Positions 22,701-33,053 of a stretch of DNA of 64,000 bases are shown in pieces. The DNA comes from Ilyonectria destructans (lineage: Eukaryota; Ascomycota; Sordariomycetes; Hypocreales; Nectriaceae), in contig JAHEWK010000001.1 in assembly GCA_020740775.1 (NCBI GenBank), forward strand, positions 1,426,001-1,490,000. Reading direction: 5' to 3'. The first letter of the stretch is position 1; the number at the start of each line of letters is the position of its first letter. The translations under genes were made by a program, and so were the position numbers. The notes under the pieces were generated by a model. The model saw nothing but the letters and a program-made list of their open reading frames with translations. It had not been told where the DNA came from and searched no databases.

Positions 22701-25700
22701 GCAGAAAGTGGCAGAGATATTCGATGCCAACGCGGAAAACAGAACCTCGCCTGCCGCCGGCCCGGATCCGATCCGCATCGAGATCTAGTTCATCGGGATT
22801 CTCATCAATCGTTCGTGCGGTATCTCGGGACAACTCAGATCTGTCTGATTCAGATGATAGCTCACGCAGCGGGTCAATCCCAAGGCCACTCAGAAGGCAG
22901 TTCAGAAGATCACTCAGCGCGTCAGCCAGCGAGTCGGACAGCGAGTCAGCCAGCGGATCAGACCGCGGATCTGCCAGAGAAGAGGACGAGGAGTCCTCCG
23001 ATGCAAGCTCGTCAACAACAAGTATTCGGGCTATTGAACCTATATCCCTCGTGGAAATAACCCCAAAACCGCCTTTGGTACTGCTTGCTCAATGGGATGT
23101 CGATTGCATTCTCAGAGAACTATTCTTCGACGCACTGGAATCTACTCCACGACAACTGTTTCATAAACTCCTTAGCAATGTGCCCTACCTTGCTCCAAGA
23201 TCAACGGGACATAGTCTTGCAGAGTTCAAAGTTATGATCAACGAGGTTTGGGATGGCACAACTGCGGTACATTATGCAGCGGCGCAGACCGGGAAGGCAC
23301 TGGAAGTGATGCTGCCATATGTTGATAACATTAACCTCCCAGACGACGATGGTGCGACGCCGCTCATACTTGCCGCAGCGTCAGGCGGGATCAAAGGAGT
23401 GTCCCTCATCCTCGAAGCAGGTGCTAATATCGACGATACCGACGACTGGAGCCAGACTGCCCTGTATTCTGCCCTCCATGCCAACTCAGCAGAAGTCGTC
23501 GAAATGCTCCTCAAGCATGGTGCGAACCCGAACATCGCCGCCGATTCTGGCCACTCGCCGCTCGAGGTGACTATTGGGAAGAACCATGCAGAGTACGCCA
23601 AGATTCTGCTCGAATACTCACCAGATGTCACGGCCCGAATGACAACGGGACAGCCACCAGCTTTCTTAGCAAGCAGGCTTCGTAGCCACGAAGTCCTGGA
23701 GCTTCTGCTGCCGCACATCGATGTTGACCAAGTGTGGGATGGCGAGCGCCTCATTCATAATACGTGTTGGCGTGGGTTAGAGACCGTGGTCAAGAAGCTG
23801 ATCAAACTTGGCGCAAACTTGGATGATCCGCCAATTAATACCCCCAAAGCTACCCCGGTAGCCTTGGCTGCAGAATTGAGTCACAACTCGATATTGAAGG
23901 CCCTTCTTGCTGCTGGCGCCAGAGTCGAATGCCCTGTTCCCGATATGAGCGCTCCTTTGCATATCGCAGCTGCGAGAGACAATGTGGAAGGCTGCAGACA
24001 ACTAATTCGTGCTGGGTGCAACATCGAAGCAAGGGCCGAGCAAGGCCGTACACCCCTTTACGTGGCGGCGGATGCAAACCGACCTGCTGTGGTCGAAGTC
24101 CTCGTCGCCCACGGAGCGAATCCGGAAGGCACAGGGTTTGAGTCACCCCTTCAGATTGCTGCCGATATTGGAAGCATGCCCATGCTCAAAATGCTCTTGG
24201 CTGGTCGAAATTTCCCAGACGTCGATGCGAAGAGTGAAGCTGGAGAAACAGCACTCGGCATTGCGTGCGGCTATGGAGATTTGGACATGGTGAACTGCCT
24301 CATCGATCACGGCGCCGATCCCAACATCCGAAGCGGGCAACGCACATCAAACACGCCGCTGCAGTTGGCCGCCTCCGCCAAAAATGAACCTGTTATGGTG
24401 GAGTTGTTGAAGCGAGGCGCGAATCCATTCCCTGAGCTCCCGAAGGAGTCAAGTCCTTTCCATACCGCATGTGTAGGGGGATATGTAAACCTCGTTGAGA
24501 CCTTCTTCGAAATGGTCGATGATGTGGATGAACTGGTCGACTTTGAGTGGGGTTGGTACGGAACGCCGCTGCTTCAAGCTGCGCTTGGTGGCAGACTCGA
24601 GATCGTTGAGCTGCTTCTCGCCAAGGGCGCGAACCCGGACTACAAGCTCAAATCCAAGATCAACAATGGCAAGACAGTGATTCATGCAGCGGCGGAGGGT
24701 GGTGATATCAAGGTCTTGGAAGCCATTCTCGCGGTCGCCAAGGACCCAGACTTGGATGTCCGCGATTTAAAACAACGGACACCTCTATTTTACGCTTGCG
24801 TTGAGGGACGAGAAGACATGGTCGACTACCTGCTAGAGAAGGGTGTGCAATCTGATGTGACACTGACAACGGGCGAGAATCTCCCAGCGGGAATCATCGA
24901 TGGTGGCTCGGCCAAGATTTTGGACAGCGTTCTGGAAAAGCATCCAAACATGGAAATTGACATGCCGAGAACAGACGGCGAGACGCCAATTTTCTTCGCC
25001 GTCACGCTTGGGTCTGCCAAGATCATCAAGACGCTGCTCGATCGCGGTGCAGATCCGAACCGGCGTGCCAAGAGTGGAGATTTCCCACTTGCGGCGGCCA
25101 TTCGATACCGAGAGAGGGAATCTCTCAAAATACTCCTTGAGCACAAGGGAATCGATCTCACCCAACTCGATGTGTTTGGCCGAGGCGTATTGCAGATTGC
25201 GCAGCAGGCTGGAAGTCATCCCATGCCGAGCATGATTATCGCTGCTGCCAAGACTCCAGAGTTTGAGACGTTTCTGACCGAAAATCGGGACATGTTTGGG
25301 AACAACGCGTACGACTCTACCCGAATCGACATAAAGCGCAAGCCATCCTGGGAACACTGCATTGAGACCATCCGCAATGATGCTGAGAGTCTTCTCGACA
25401 ACTTTGAAGTGCGTGGCTTTCGATGGGAGCGACTTGGAAAGTTTTGCCTGCAGCTCTCATCGTACAGTTTTGCTCAAATTGCCCTGCAGCGTAGTGTGGA
25501 GGCAGTAGAGACGACGCCGCTGTTCCTGGAACACCAAGTCCACTGTCGCCTGTGTCTGGACATGATCTCAGGCGTACGCTATACCTGCAGGACCTGCTGC
25601 AACACAGACCTGTGTTTGAACTGTATGAGGAGACTGCCGAAGCTGGGATACCGCATGTGGACCTGCCAGTGTCACGTCTTTTATCAGGTCGAGCTTCCTG

Positions 25701-26587
25701 GACCCGGGAAGGAGCCTCCAAAGCCAGTTTGGGGTATGAGAGGGGCGGATGATACCACGGACGTTCGTCTGGATATTCTTTCCGACATTGCAGAGGAGTC
25801 GGAGAGTGAAGAGGAGTATGGGCACATTGACCAGCCTTATACTAGGCTGGTCATCCTTGACGAGGAGGTGACCGGAGGAGAGGGAATAGAAGAATTGAGA
25901 TCCCAAGAAAAGAGATCCGATCAAGATATTGATGATGCCCCTGCTTCAGAATCGGAGGTGTCTGAAGCGGAGGTGTCTGAGGTGGGTGCGCATGAAGCCG
26001 AGGCGCTAGCATCCCCGAACAAGACCTTAGAACGTGATGCGTTTGTGGACCCACCGCTCGAGGGACTGCGGCGCGCGGTGACCGACTCGAGTCTCGAAGA
26101 GGGCGACGTGGACGGCGGTGATGATGTTGTGACGGATATAGTTGCCCTCCCCTCAGCAGAGGAGTATGTGGAGTTGACAGAGGAGCAACTTCGGGAGTTT
26201 CTGGATGCGATTTTGAGAACCTTTACTCCAGAACGAACGCCGGATAGCCTGGCCAAGTGGAGTTTCTCAGCCGAGACCTGGAAACTGGACTATGATTCCA
26301 GGGCTCGAGCTCACCCAGGAGGCCCGGACGCGGATACCATGCCAGACTTGCTCCGACCCGCACGAGGTTTGAGACATATTGGACCGCAGTCGGACGCCTA
26401 CGAGTTCCTGGCACCGCTGGCGCTCTTGTTTGCGGATGTACCGCTTCACTACGTCCTGACAGAGATTCCCTTCACAGTGTATGAACGTCGAGCGCTGAAG
26501 AAGAAGAGACAGCTGCAGAAGTTGATCAGCAAGGTGATTCGCCCGACGAGACGGGTTGGGGAACTAAACTGGGACATTGACGAATGA
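19703..26587 (+). CDS. alpha/beta-hydrolase - NACHT - ankyrin - zinc finger protein
   Basis: Eight exons, all frame-consistent: 19703-19762, 19841-19944, 19999-20230, 20283-20336, 20390-20698, 20750-20955, 21002-21213 and 21261-26587, giving 2167 residues. Residues ~55-350 are a lipase/DUF676-like alpha/beta hydrolase (LVFVHGLGGNLRTTW; nucleophile elbow IAHSLGGLVVKR with Ser ~141). A NACHT domain follows with Walker A FITGSPGCGKSNL at ~447 and Walker B CLIIDGLDQCEDD at ~564. Residues ~895-980 are an acidic Ser-Arg-rich linker. About 19-20 ankyrin repeats span ~1050-1710 (e.g. GRTPLYVAADANRPAVVEVL). A ZZ-like zinc finger lies at ~1820 (HCRLCLDMISGVRYTCRTCC), then an acidic region and a C-terminal segment ending RRVGELNWDIDE. 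The hydrolase-NACHT-ankyrin order is known in fungal NLR-like proteins; the terminal zinc finger and tail are less usual. A role as an intracellular sensor is inferred. Confidence 0.9.
22919..22975 (+). repeat. short Ser-Glu/Asp coding repeats
   Basis: Tandem imperfect AGCGAGTC/AGCGGATC units encode alternating Ser with Glu, Asp or Gly (SASESDSESASGSDRGS). They form the acidic low-complexity linker between the NACHT and ankyrin regions. Confidence 0.7.
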
Positions 26588-27119
26588 CCTATGATGCAAT
26601 GAGGGATTATAAGTGACGGAGATGTAGAAGAATGTTTGAGCGGAAATAAGTTGGTGAAGATCAAGAAGCCTGCAGTTTGTTGATGGTTGATTACATCGGC
26701 ATTGAAATGGCGATACACGATAGCTTGGTTTCTAATACCACTGAATGGGTCTACGCTCATATTGTCTGTTCAATCTCTCACGTCTCTTCGCCTCTTGTGT
26801 AGACTAATTTCCGAGACCTGTGACTCGCAAACAAGTGGAATTTTCACTTGTTGTTTGCCACTAATTATCGTGATGGAGTACCAACCAGAAGCCACCATCG
26901 CAAACCCCGACCCAATGGATGATTGCAAACTGAAAGAGATCACACATTTTTACCTTTCCCATGGTCATTTCCTTTGCTCGATCGTGCATAAATGCTTACC
27001 ACATGTGTCACAATCATCACTTCTCCTCGTACTACGCAACACACACACACACGCAAGATAAAGGCTCGAAACAAGACCTGCTTGCGAAGCAAGGCTGTAA
27101 TTGGTTGCACTCTCGGACC
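26588..27119. other. spacer with first copy of a repeated gene leader
   Basis: Holds the 3' end of the receptor gene and, from about 26980, a TATA-like TGCATAAATGC, a short CA run (about 27040-27054) and the element TGCTTGCGAAGCAA at 27079-27092. Comparable leaders precede the two zinc-knuckle genes downstream. Confidence 0.5.
27079..27092 (+). promoter_or_regulatory. GCTTGCGAAGC leader element, copy A
   Basis: TGCTTGCGAAGCAA, an imperfect inverted repeat (GCTT/AAGC arms), lies about 30 nt upstream of an ATG. A near-identical copy is at 27498-27511 and a degenerate one at 29237-29249. Its role (transcript leader, protein site, or just duplicated DNA) is unknown. Confidence 0.45.
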
Positions 27120-27248
27120 ATGGAGCCAGTTTCTTGTTATTCCGTGCACAGCTCCGCTGTCGGAGACCCAGACGAACTGTCGCCAGGCTTCAGGTGTAGC
27201 TGCTATGGCGGTCTACATGCGACCAATGTGATAGCTCGGAGATTCTGA
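27120..27248 (+). pseudogene. 42-codon ORF behind the first repeated leader, possible truncated copy
   Basis: ATG at 27120 follows leader copy A and encodes a short Cys-containing peptide (MEPVSCYSVHSS; GFRCSCYGGL) that stops at 27248. It occupies the position that the zinc-knuckle genes occupy after their leaders, so it may be a truncated third paralogue or a small independent ORF. It has no complete CX2C...CX2C knuckle. Confidence 0.25.
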
Positions 27249-27370
27249 GTACATTCTGTGTAGTCGATGCGAACCTAGTTTCTGAACTCGGTACTTGATA
27301 GACAACGTTCACTCTTTGTTCGTAAGGGTTGTGGTGAGCCGAGCCAACGTGACACTTTCCCGTGCTCCCT

Positions 27371-27378
27371 CATATATA
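27371..27378 (+). promoter_or_regulatory. TATA-like box of first zinc-knuckle gene
   Basis: CATATATAAC about 175 nt upstream of the ATG at 27550. It corresponds in position to GTATAAATAT (29151-29160) upstream of the second paralogue. Confidence 0.4.
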
Positions 27379-27497
27379 ACACCTGGCTGCCTGCTCGCTT
27401 GCTCTCCTCTAGCCATAATACGTAACACAAACACAGCATACGAATGTGACAATATCACATTGCCACACAAGAACTGTGGTACATCTTTTACTAAACT

Positions 27498-27511
27498 TGC
27501 TTGCGAAGCAG
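27498..27511 (+). promoter_or_regulatory. GCTTGCGAAGC leader element, copy B
   Basis: TGCTTGCGAAGCAG, about 40 nt before the start codon of the 445-residue gene. It shares 13 of 14 bases with copy A. Confidence 0.45.
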
Positions 27512-27549
27512 ATTGTGCTACCTCGGTAAAGCAACTGCAATCTTAGAGC

Positions 27550-28887
27550 ATGGATCCATCATACTCTTCTTCTTCCGGGTTCGGCTCCGCTGGTAAAGCT
27601 TCCGGTTCACGCAGGGGAGGTCCGGTTATGGAGACCGACCCCAAGACTTGTCCAAAATGCCATTCTGTATTCTGGGATGCAAACTCGAACGTCTACTGTG
27701 TTCCATGTCGCACTGCCCAGGAAAAGGGTCGCAAGACAACCGACACGGCGGTGTGTTCCCGCTGCTTTCGCGCCACGCCGGATAGTGCATTGTCCTGTCT
27801 TCACTGCTATCCATCAACCCATCCAGCCGGGGTTGCCAGAGGTCTGTCTTCCGAGCAATACCACCCTCCTTTCGAGTTTACGCCGACTTCGACGCCGCAA
27901 ACAACGGGCAAAAGGAGATCTAGCCGCGGATATGGCGCCATACCTCCCGGCTACACGTCGACCCTAGTACTACAGAAACCTAGCGGAAAGAGTTCTAGCC
28001 GCGGAAATGGGACTATACCCCCCGGCTACATGTCGACCCTAGCCCTACCAAAAACTGCCGGAGAGAGTTCATGCCTCTTGTGTGGAAGAAAACTCACATC
28101 AGACACATACGCTTTCTGCTCCAATTGCACGCTTACACATACGAGCGAGACAGCTCCTCGGATGTGTATCATGTGCGGGAGAGGAGTCGTATTAGACACA
28201 TACGACTTCTGCGCCGATTGCGCACTTGGAAGTAACGAATCCGAGCAGGTTGGGGATACGGGGACGGCTCATAGATCTCTGACCGATTCATATCTCATGC
28301 CACCTCCACCGTTACCTCCACATGTAAGTAGAGCAAGGAATCGAGGACCACGGCCGACACCCAGCTCGCCGGCACTGTCTAATACTTCGCTTCCCTTTGG
28401 GACCTCTGATTTATCGCGCATGCCACCTCCACCTCTACCTCCACATGTAGATACATCAGCGAGCCCGGATCCAATGCCGACGCTCAACTCGCCGTCGTTT
28501 ACTAACACCGCGCTGCCCTCTGGGACATACGGATCTCCCAGCTCTGCGCTTCCCCATGGGACTTCTAGTTCATATGGATCTTCTGATACTGTGACGCCAT
28601 ATGGAACCAATGGTTTATATGGATCTTCCAGCACTGCGCTCCCCTACGGATCTTCTAGCTCTGCCTTTCCCTATGGGAGGCCTGATCCTCATGCCTCTTA
28701 TAACACCGCACTTCCCCATGGGACCTCTAGTTCATTTGGAGCTTCTGGCTCTGCGCTTCCATATGGAACCTCTGGTTCATATGGAACTTCTAGCGCTGCG
28801 CCGTATGATACCTTGAGCTCTGGCGCGCGCTCGTCAGGACTAACCGATCTAGAAATCGCCTATATCCTGTCCTCGACATCAGACTGA
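27550..28887 (+). CDS. four-knuckle Cys protein with PYG-rich tail, unknown family
   Basis: Single exon, 445 residues, family not recognised. The first half carries four zinc-knuckle-like units of the form CX2CX10-12CX2C: C34/37/50/53, C69/72/83/86, C175/178/190/193 and C206/209/221/224. The last two share a core (CLLCGRKLTSDTYAFCSNC; CIMCGRGVVLDTYDFCADC). Between the second and third lies an internal duplication, SSRGxGxIPPGYxSTLxL at ~124 and ~149. MPPPPLPPHV occurs at ~250 and ~291. The tail (~320-425) is imperfect repeats of ALPYGTSSSYGSS. It ends GLTDLEIAYILSSTSD. There is no signal peptide or membrane segment. Zinc binding is inferred from Cys spacing; the proline motifs and Tyr/Gly/Ser tail suggest a scaffold or condensate-type protein. 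A second gene with the same knuckle follows 390 bp downstream on the same strand. Confidence 0.75.
   Translation: MDPSYSSSSGFGSAGKASGSRRGGPVMETDPKTCPKCHSVFWDANSNVYCVPCRTAQEKGRKTTDTAVCSRCFRATPDSALSCLHCYPSTHPAGVARGLSSEQYHPPFEFTPTSTPQTTGKRRSSRGYGAIPPGYTSTLVLQKPSGKSSSRGNGTIPPGYMSTLALPKTAGESSCLLCGRKLTSDTYAFCSNCTLTHTSETAPRMCIMCGRGVVLDTYDFCADCALGSNESEQVGDTGTAHRSLTDSYLMPPPPLPPHVSRARNRGPRPTPSSPALSNTSLPFGTSDLSRMPPPPLPPHVDTSASPDPMPTLNSPSFTNTALPSGTYGSPSSALPHGTSSSYGSSDTVTPYGTNGLYGSSSTALPYGSSSSAFPYGRPDPHASYNTALPHGTSSSFGASGSALPYGTSGSYGTSSAAPYDTLSSGARSSGLTDLEIAYILSSTSD
27919..28050 (+). repeat. internal tandem coding duplication
   Basis: Two copies, about 27919-27978 and 27991-28050, share most bases (both start CTAGCCGCGGA and contain CCCGGCTACA and GTCGACCCTAG). 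They encode SSRGxGxIPPGYxSTLxL, a recent in-frame duplication within the gene. Confidence 0.75.
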
Positions 28888-29279
28888 CCTCCGAGGACAA
28901 TGAATAACTGTTGTCTAGGAATATCGCTCCAGGCTACCCAAATCCATGTATGTAACTCGTGTGCGTTGTTGGATCACCTTCGACGGTCAATGATTCGCAC
29001 CCAAATTATGTGTTCGCCTATTGCTTCGTCTTCATGAAGTAGTAATTCGATCACTTTGAACATTAGCTAGTTTGTGAATGGCGGACTTCGCCAGTTGTCT
29101 CTGTTCACTGCTTGCTATAGTCATTGTGAATGCTTCTCTTGCCCACACGTGTATAAATATGCTACTACCTGTGTAAGCGCATACCTAGTGTGCTTGCGAA
29201 CTGGACACAAGATACCACTTTTGTCCAAGACTCACTCGCGAAGAAGACCGTGCAAATACTACAAACACGTCATCGGAAA
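28888..29279. other. intergenic spacer between tandem paralogues
   Basis: Contains a TATA-like GTATAAATAT at 29151-29160 and the degenerate leader element CGCGAAGAAGACC at 29237-29249, both in positions similar to those upstream of the first paralogue. No ORF is supported. Confidence 0.5.
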
Positions 29280-30062
29280 ATGGGGAATTCAATCAAGATC
29301 TGTGAGAAGTGCGATGGACCGACAGGCGACAACATCGTCCTCTGCGTACCATGCGTGGAACGCATTTGCGCCGGCCCTCCCACAGGTTCAATGCCGCCGA
29401 CGACCAGCAAAAGCAGTTCCAGCGGCGCATATGACCCTTACCCGACGGATTCTGGATCTGGTTCTCGCCATGAGCCCGATCCAGACCCCATAACACCTCC
29501 CGATACAGCAGCAAGTCAAGGTGGCAAAGCCTGCACGATATGCAATACACTGCTCGAATACGATACGTACGACTATTGTACTTCGTGCGCCCAGCTTCTT
29601 AAAGATACCGCTGAGCCGGATTGGGAACCACAAACGACTGGTGAAAGCAGCGTCAGTGGCGCGCGTCGAACTGCGACCAGCTCTGATTCTAGCTACGTGC
29701 CGATTTCGGCACCGCAAACCACTGGCGGAGGCAGTTCCAGTGGTAGATACAATGCTTATCAGACCGGTTCTGGCTCTAGTTCCAGCTGCGCGCCGGTTTG
29801 TCCGCCGCGAATGACTGACTCCAGAAGTACAGTAAATGCATATAAAACTGATGCGGAACTGATGTCACCTCCACCTCGGCCTGCGCCCCGCGGACCTTGT
29901 GGCTCTCGGCCAGGCGGAGCCTCCAGCATTGGCTCACGGGCCCTACTGACAACTGAAGATCATGCCCTGATCGCCAGGGGCAAGACGCCCGAGCACAGAG
30001 CCGACATAGAAAGCGTCGTCAGAAATCTCAAGGAGATAAGAGGAAAATATACATCGCAGTAA
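29280..30062 (+). CDS. two-knuckle Cys protein, paralogue of the upstream gene
   Basis: Single exon, 260 residues from the ATG at 29280 (longer versions would need non-ATG starts). Two knuckles are visible: C8/11/22/25 (CEKCDGPTGDNIVLCVPC) and C85/88/100/103 (CTICNTLLEYDTYDYCTSC). The second shares the xLxxDTYxxC core with the upstream 445-residue protein. The middle is Ser/Gly/Thr-rich with repeated PQTTGxxSxSG units (~118, ~145) and a PPPRPAPRGP segment. The C-terminus (LTTEDHALIARGKTPEHRAD, then IESVVRNLKEIRGKY) looks helical and is not shared with the paralogue. Function unknown. Same strand and similar upstream leader point to tandem duplication followed by divergence. Confidence 0.7.
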   Translation: MGNSIKICEKCDGPTGDNIVLCVPCVERICAGPPTGSMPPTTSKSSSSGAYDPYPTDSGSGSRHEPDPDPITPPDTAASQGGKACTICNTLLEYDTYDYCTSCAQLLKDTAEPDWEPQTTGESSVSGARRTATSSDSSYVPISAPQTTGGGSSSGRYNAYQTGSGSSSSCAPVCPPRMTDSRSTVNAYKTDAELMSPPPRPAPRGPCGSRPGGASSIGSRALLTTEDHALIARGKTPEHRADIESVVRNLKEIRGKYTSQ

Positions 30063-30548
30063 AGCTCGTCGCAGTGCGAGGGAAGCCGAAGACGAAGACT
30101 GAGGCTGTCGGTAAGACCGAATGGCGAGGCAGGAGGGACCCCCAGGTGCTGGAAATGCCTCGCGTAGTTCGTAGCGCTTGCAAGAAAACAGAACTTGAAG
30201 AGACTCGGTAGGAAGCCGGGTTGACGAGTGGCGGACCTTGAAGATGGTACTGAGCAGGTCCTACGACCCCGTCGCGAGAAGTCCACGGTTGAGGAGGCAA
30301 GTTGGAACTGACTACTTAAATGAGTTTTGAGATGAAGAACACTAAGAAAAGAGTTGAGCATATGCCTACTTTCAAACATACATTTTGTCTCCACGTAAAA
30401 TTGAGTGAATAGCCGAAGACCAAATGCAACGAAGAACAACACGAGAGTACATCAAATTCTCCTTCTTTTCTGACCATTAGAAACCAGCTGTGATTAAGAT
30501 CGCACCAAAGAAAATAGCAAAACCTCCATCCATCAAAGAGTTCCCATA
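30063..30548. other. convergent intergenic region
   Basis: About 490 bp between the 3' ends of a plus- and a minus-strand gene. No ORF, RNA or repeat is supported; it should contain both polyadenylation regions. Confidence 0.5.
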
Positions 30549-33053
30549 TCAAGCCGCCTTCGTGCAATCCTCCGCAGCTTCGCCAGACGGCAGCGAAACG
30601 GTGTACTCCAAGTCGAGCTTGGCAGACTTGCCTGGGTTCAGGGTGACCTCCCAGCAGAGATGGCCGCTGTTCTTGAGGCGAACGGTACCCTTTCCCCAGT
30701 CCTTGCCCGCCACCGTTTCGCTCCCGGGAGCGCCGGAGGGCACGCGCGGCCCGTCGGTCGTCAGACCCTTTGGAAAGACGAGGTCGACTCGAACACGGTC
30801 GTCCTCGGACACTGGAACCTGGTCCAAGATGAGTAGGTTGACAGCCTTACCTGATGCTCGAGTGTTGCGGAGCGTGACGCTACGCTTATACACGGAGCTA
30901 TTCTCCTTGTGGAACATGCCGGTTGTGGACCTCTGAACTTCGGCCTTCGGGTACATAACCTTGATCGCTGGGTCGATGCCCATGCTAAGGCTAAATGTGT
31001 CGCCGGAGCTGCAACGGGGAATTGTGACATTTCCCATAAAACTGCCATCCAATGTCAAGCTGCCGGGACCCTTCAACAGGGCCCACTTGCTGTTGTTCTT
31101 GACTCTGGCCTTCAGGTATGCCATGGCGTGGTATTTGGCCACGATGGTGTGCCCGAAGAAGACGTTTGTGAAGTTGACGCGGGCAACGCGCTGCTTGGTG
31201 GGCGTGAACTTGGGAATCAGGGTCTTGAGCCCATGGAGGTCGTAGGTCGTAGTGAGACCTGTTTCCTCAATGAGAGATTCGTGGAAATCCAGGGCTGACT
31301 GGAAATCCATACCCACATCGATCGCATCCAAAGAGCCATCCCCGGGCAAAAGATGCTGAGGAGGTAGCATCTGGGCATGCGACGGTGTACCGTTAAATTG
31401 ACCTTGAGGCGACGACAAGCCCTGTTGCTGTTGCTGTTGAGCCTGTTGGCGTATGAGTGGATGGATTTGTTGCTGGGCTTGCTGCACTTGTTGTTGCTGG
31501 GCTTGCTGCACTTGTTGTTGCTGGGCTTGCTGCACTTGTTGTTGCTGCTGCATCATCTGCTGCTGCCTCATCTGCTGCTGGGCCTGCTGCTGGGCCTGCT
31601 GCTGTTGGGCTTGTTGCTGCATACCCAGTAGGGTAGTTGCCGGCCCCTGTCTTGCCATCATGAACCTCTTCTTGTTCTGCTGCTCCAACATCATAGTCTG
31701 CATCTGGTAGTCCTGAAGCTGGCGGGGTGAATCGCCACCAAACATGGTGGCCCTTGCACCGGGCATCTGGAAGTTGTTTCTACTTCTGTTGTGGAACTTC
31801 GCTCGTTCTCGCACCTCATGTTTGCTGTTGGTGATGTCGCCATCGTTGGGACCATAGCCCATCGGCCCCGCCATCTTGATGCGCCAAGGCTGGAGGATGG
31901 GCACCGACTCGTCGGAACCGCAGAAGGCTGCTTGAGAGGTGGAGAGAGTGATCTTGCAATTCTCCCAAGTCTCCGACGTGGTGTTGTTAAGGGAGGCGTC
32001 AAAGCATAGGGAGCCCGTGCAATTGGTCGTGGAGAGTTGGAGGTCATAACTTGGTGTCCAATATGCCGAGATCGTGACATAGGACAACACCAAGTCGCAT
32101 GATGCCGACTCATCCACCTCCATGGTCCCGCTGGGTGATCTCCGACCAAAGTCGACTTCACTTGAAATGGAGCCACGACGCGAGGACATGGGAGTGAGGG
32201 AGGTATTTACCTCGAGTTGGATATTGACAGTCCAGCAGTCCTTGGGCCAGACGCGTCGTCGTTCTTCGCGGACTCGCGCCTTTTCCTTGAGTTGATCCTG
32301 CCGACGCACATTACGCTTCTTCTGCTTCTTGTGTTTAATCTTCTGGACCTTCTCCTTTGCTTTCAATGCTTTGGCCTTGAGTTTCTGATCAAGTTTCAGC
32401 AGCCTGGCATGCTCCCTTGACACCTTGTTAATGGCCACATTAATTTCGCGCTCTTCAATAGAGCCGGCCATGCGGTCTGCGTGTGCCTTCTCACGCTCTT
32501 GCTTGTACGTGCCAAGAATGTCCTGGATGACTATATCTTCCCTCTTATCGAGAGACCGGCAGTAGGAGTCGAGGATCTTGACGCGTTCGTCAGCATTTTG
32601 GATGAAATCCTGGGCCCGTTTCAGGTTGTCGCAAAGCTCAACAAGCTTTGATGTGACTTCCAATAGCCCGGGTTGTTCAGGTTCTTCATCGTCATCCGAA
32701 TCATCATCGTCATCGTCAGACGTGTCAGAGTCCGAGTCTGGGTAGACTTCATTGAACAGCTCCCGGTTGGGCAGGGACTCAACAGTGATACCGACGATGG
32801 TAGCGGCGCCGTTGCCTTCGACCTTGATCGAGTCTTTGATCACGGTTGGGCTGAGGCCAACGACGGAGATCTCATTGACGCCTGGCTGGAGAGGAACTTG
32901 TTAGTCGGAGAAGGTGTAGACGGAGGTGGAAGAGCTTACTCGTAGAGGGATATCCTTGATGTCTCGTTGGACCTGGGCCTGATTGGGGAAGAGAGTGACG
33001 GCACGAGTAGCCAGGTCACGGATCTTGTATTCGATGTTGTGCGCGACCTCCAT
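30549..33053 (-). CDS. DUF4140/DUF4139 (mucoidy inhibitor A-like) protein with polyQ insert
   Basis: Two exons, complement(30549-32885, 32940-33053), 816 residues. The start is MEVAHNIEYKIRDLATRAVT, with VTLFPNQAQVQRDI and PGVNEISVVGLSPTVIKDSI as expected for the N-terminal DUF4140 strand-rich domain. An acidic stretch (SDSDTSDDDDDDSDDDEEPE) and a long charged coiled coil (about residues 150-260) follow, then the DUF4139 body (DLVLSYVTISAYWTPSYDLQ; ENCKITLSTSQAAFC; RINFTN-like VARVNFTNVFFGHTIVAKYH; YKRSVTLRN). About residues 456-525 are a Gln-rich insertion. This family is widespread in fungi and bacteria, mostly without assigned function. The polyQ block lies inside the DUF4139 region, so it is probably a surface loop. 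The closeness of the 54 nt intron to the N-terminus is typical of fungi. Confidence 0.88.
31428..31630. repeat. CAG/CAA (polyglutamine) microsatellite
   Basis: On the plus strand this is TTG/CTG-rich. It includes three tandem copies of a 24 bp unit (TTGTTGTTGCTGGGCTTGCTGCAC pattern, about 31468-31540) flanked by pure TGC/TTG runs. On the coding strand it gives QQQVQQAQ repeats. Repeat number is likely to vary between strains. Confidence 0.9.

Noticed and set aside
28324..28450. Possible intron in the 445-residue knuckle gene (GTAAGT to ATGTAG)
   Set aside because: The donor and acceptor lie inside the duplicated MPPPPLPPHV units, and removing the 127 nt would break the open frame, so a single exon is preferred.
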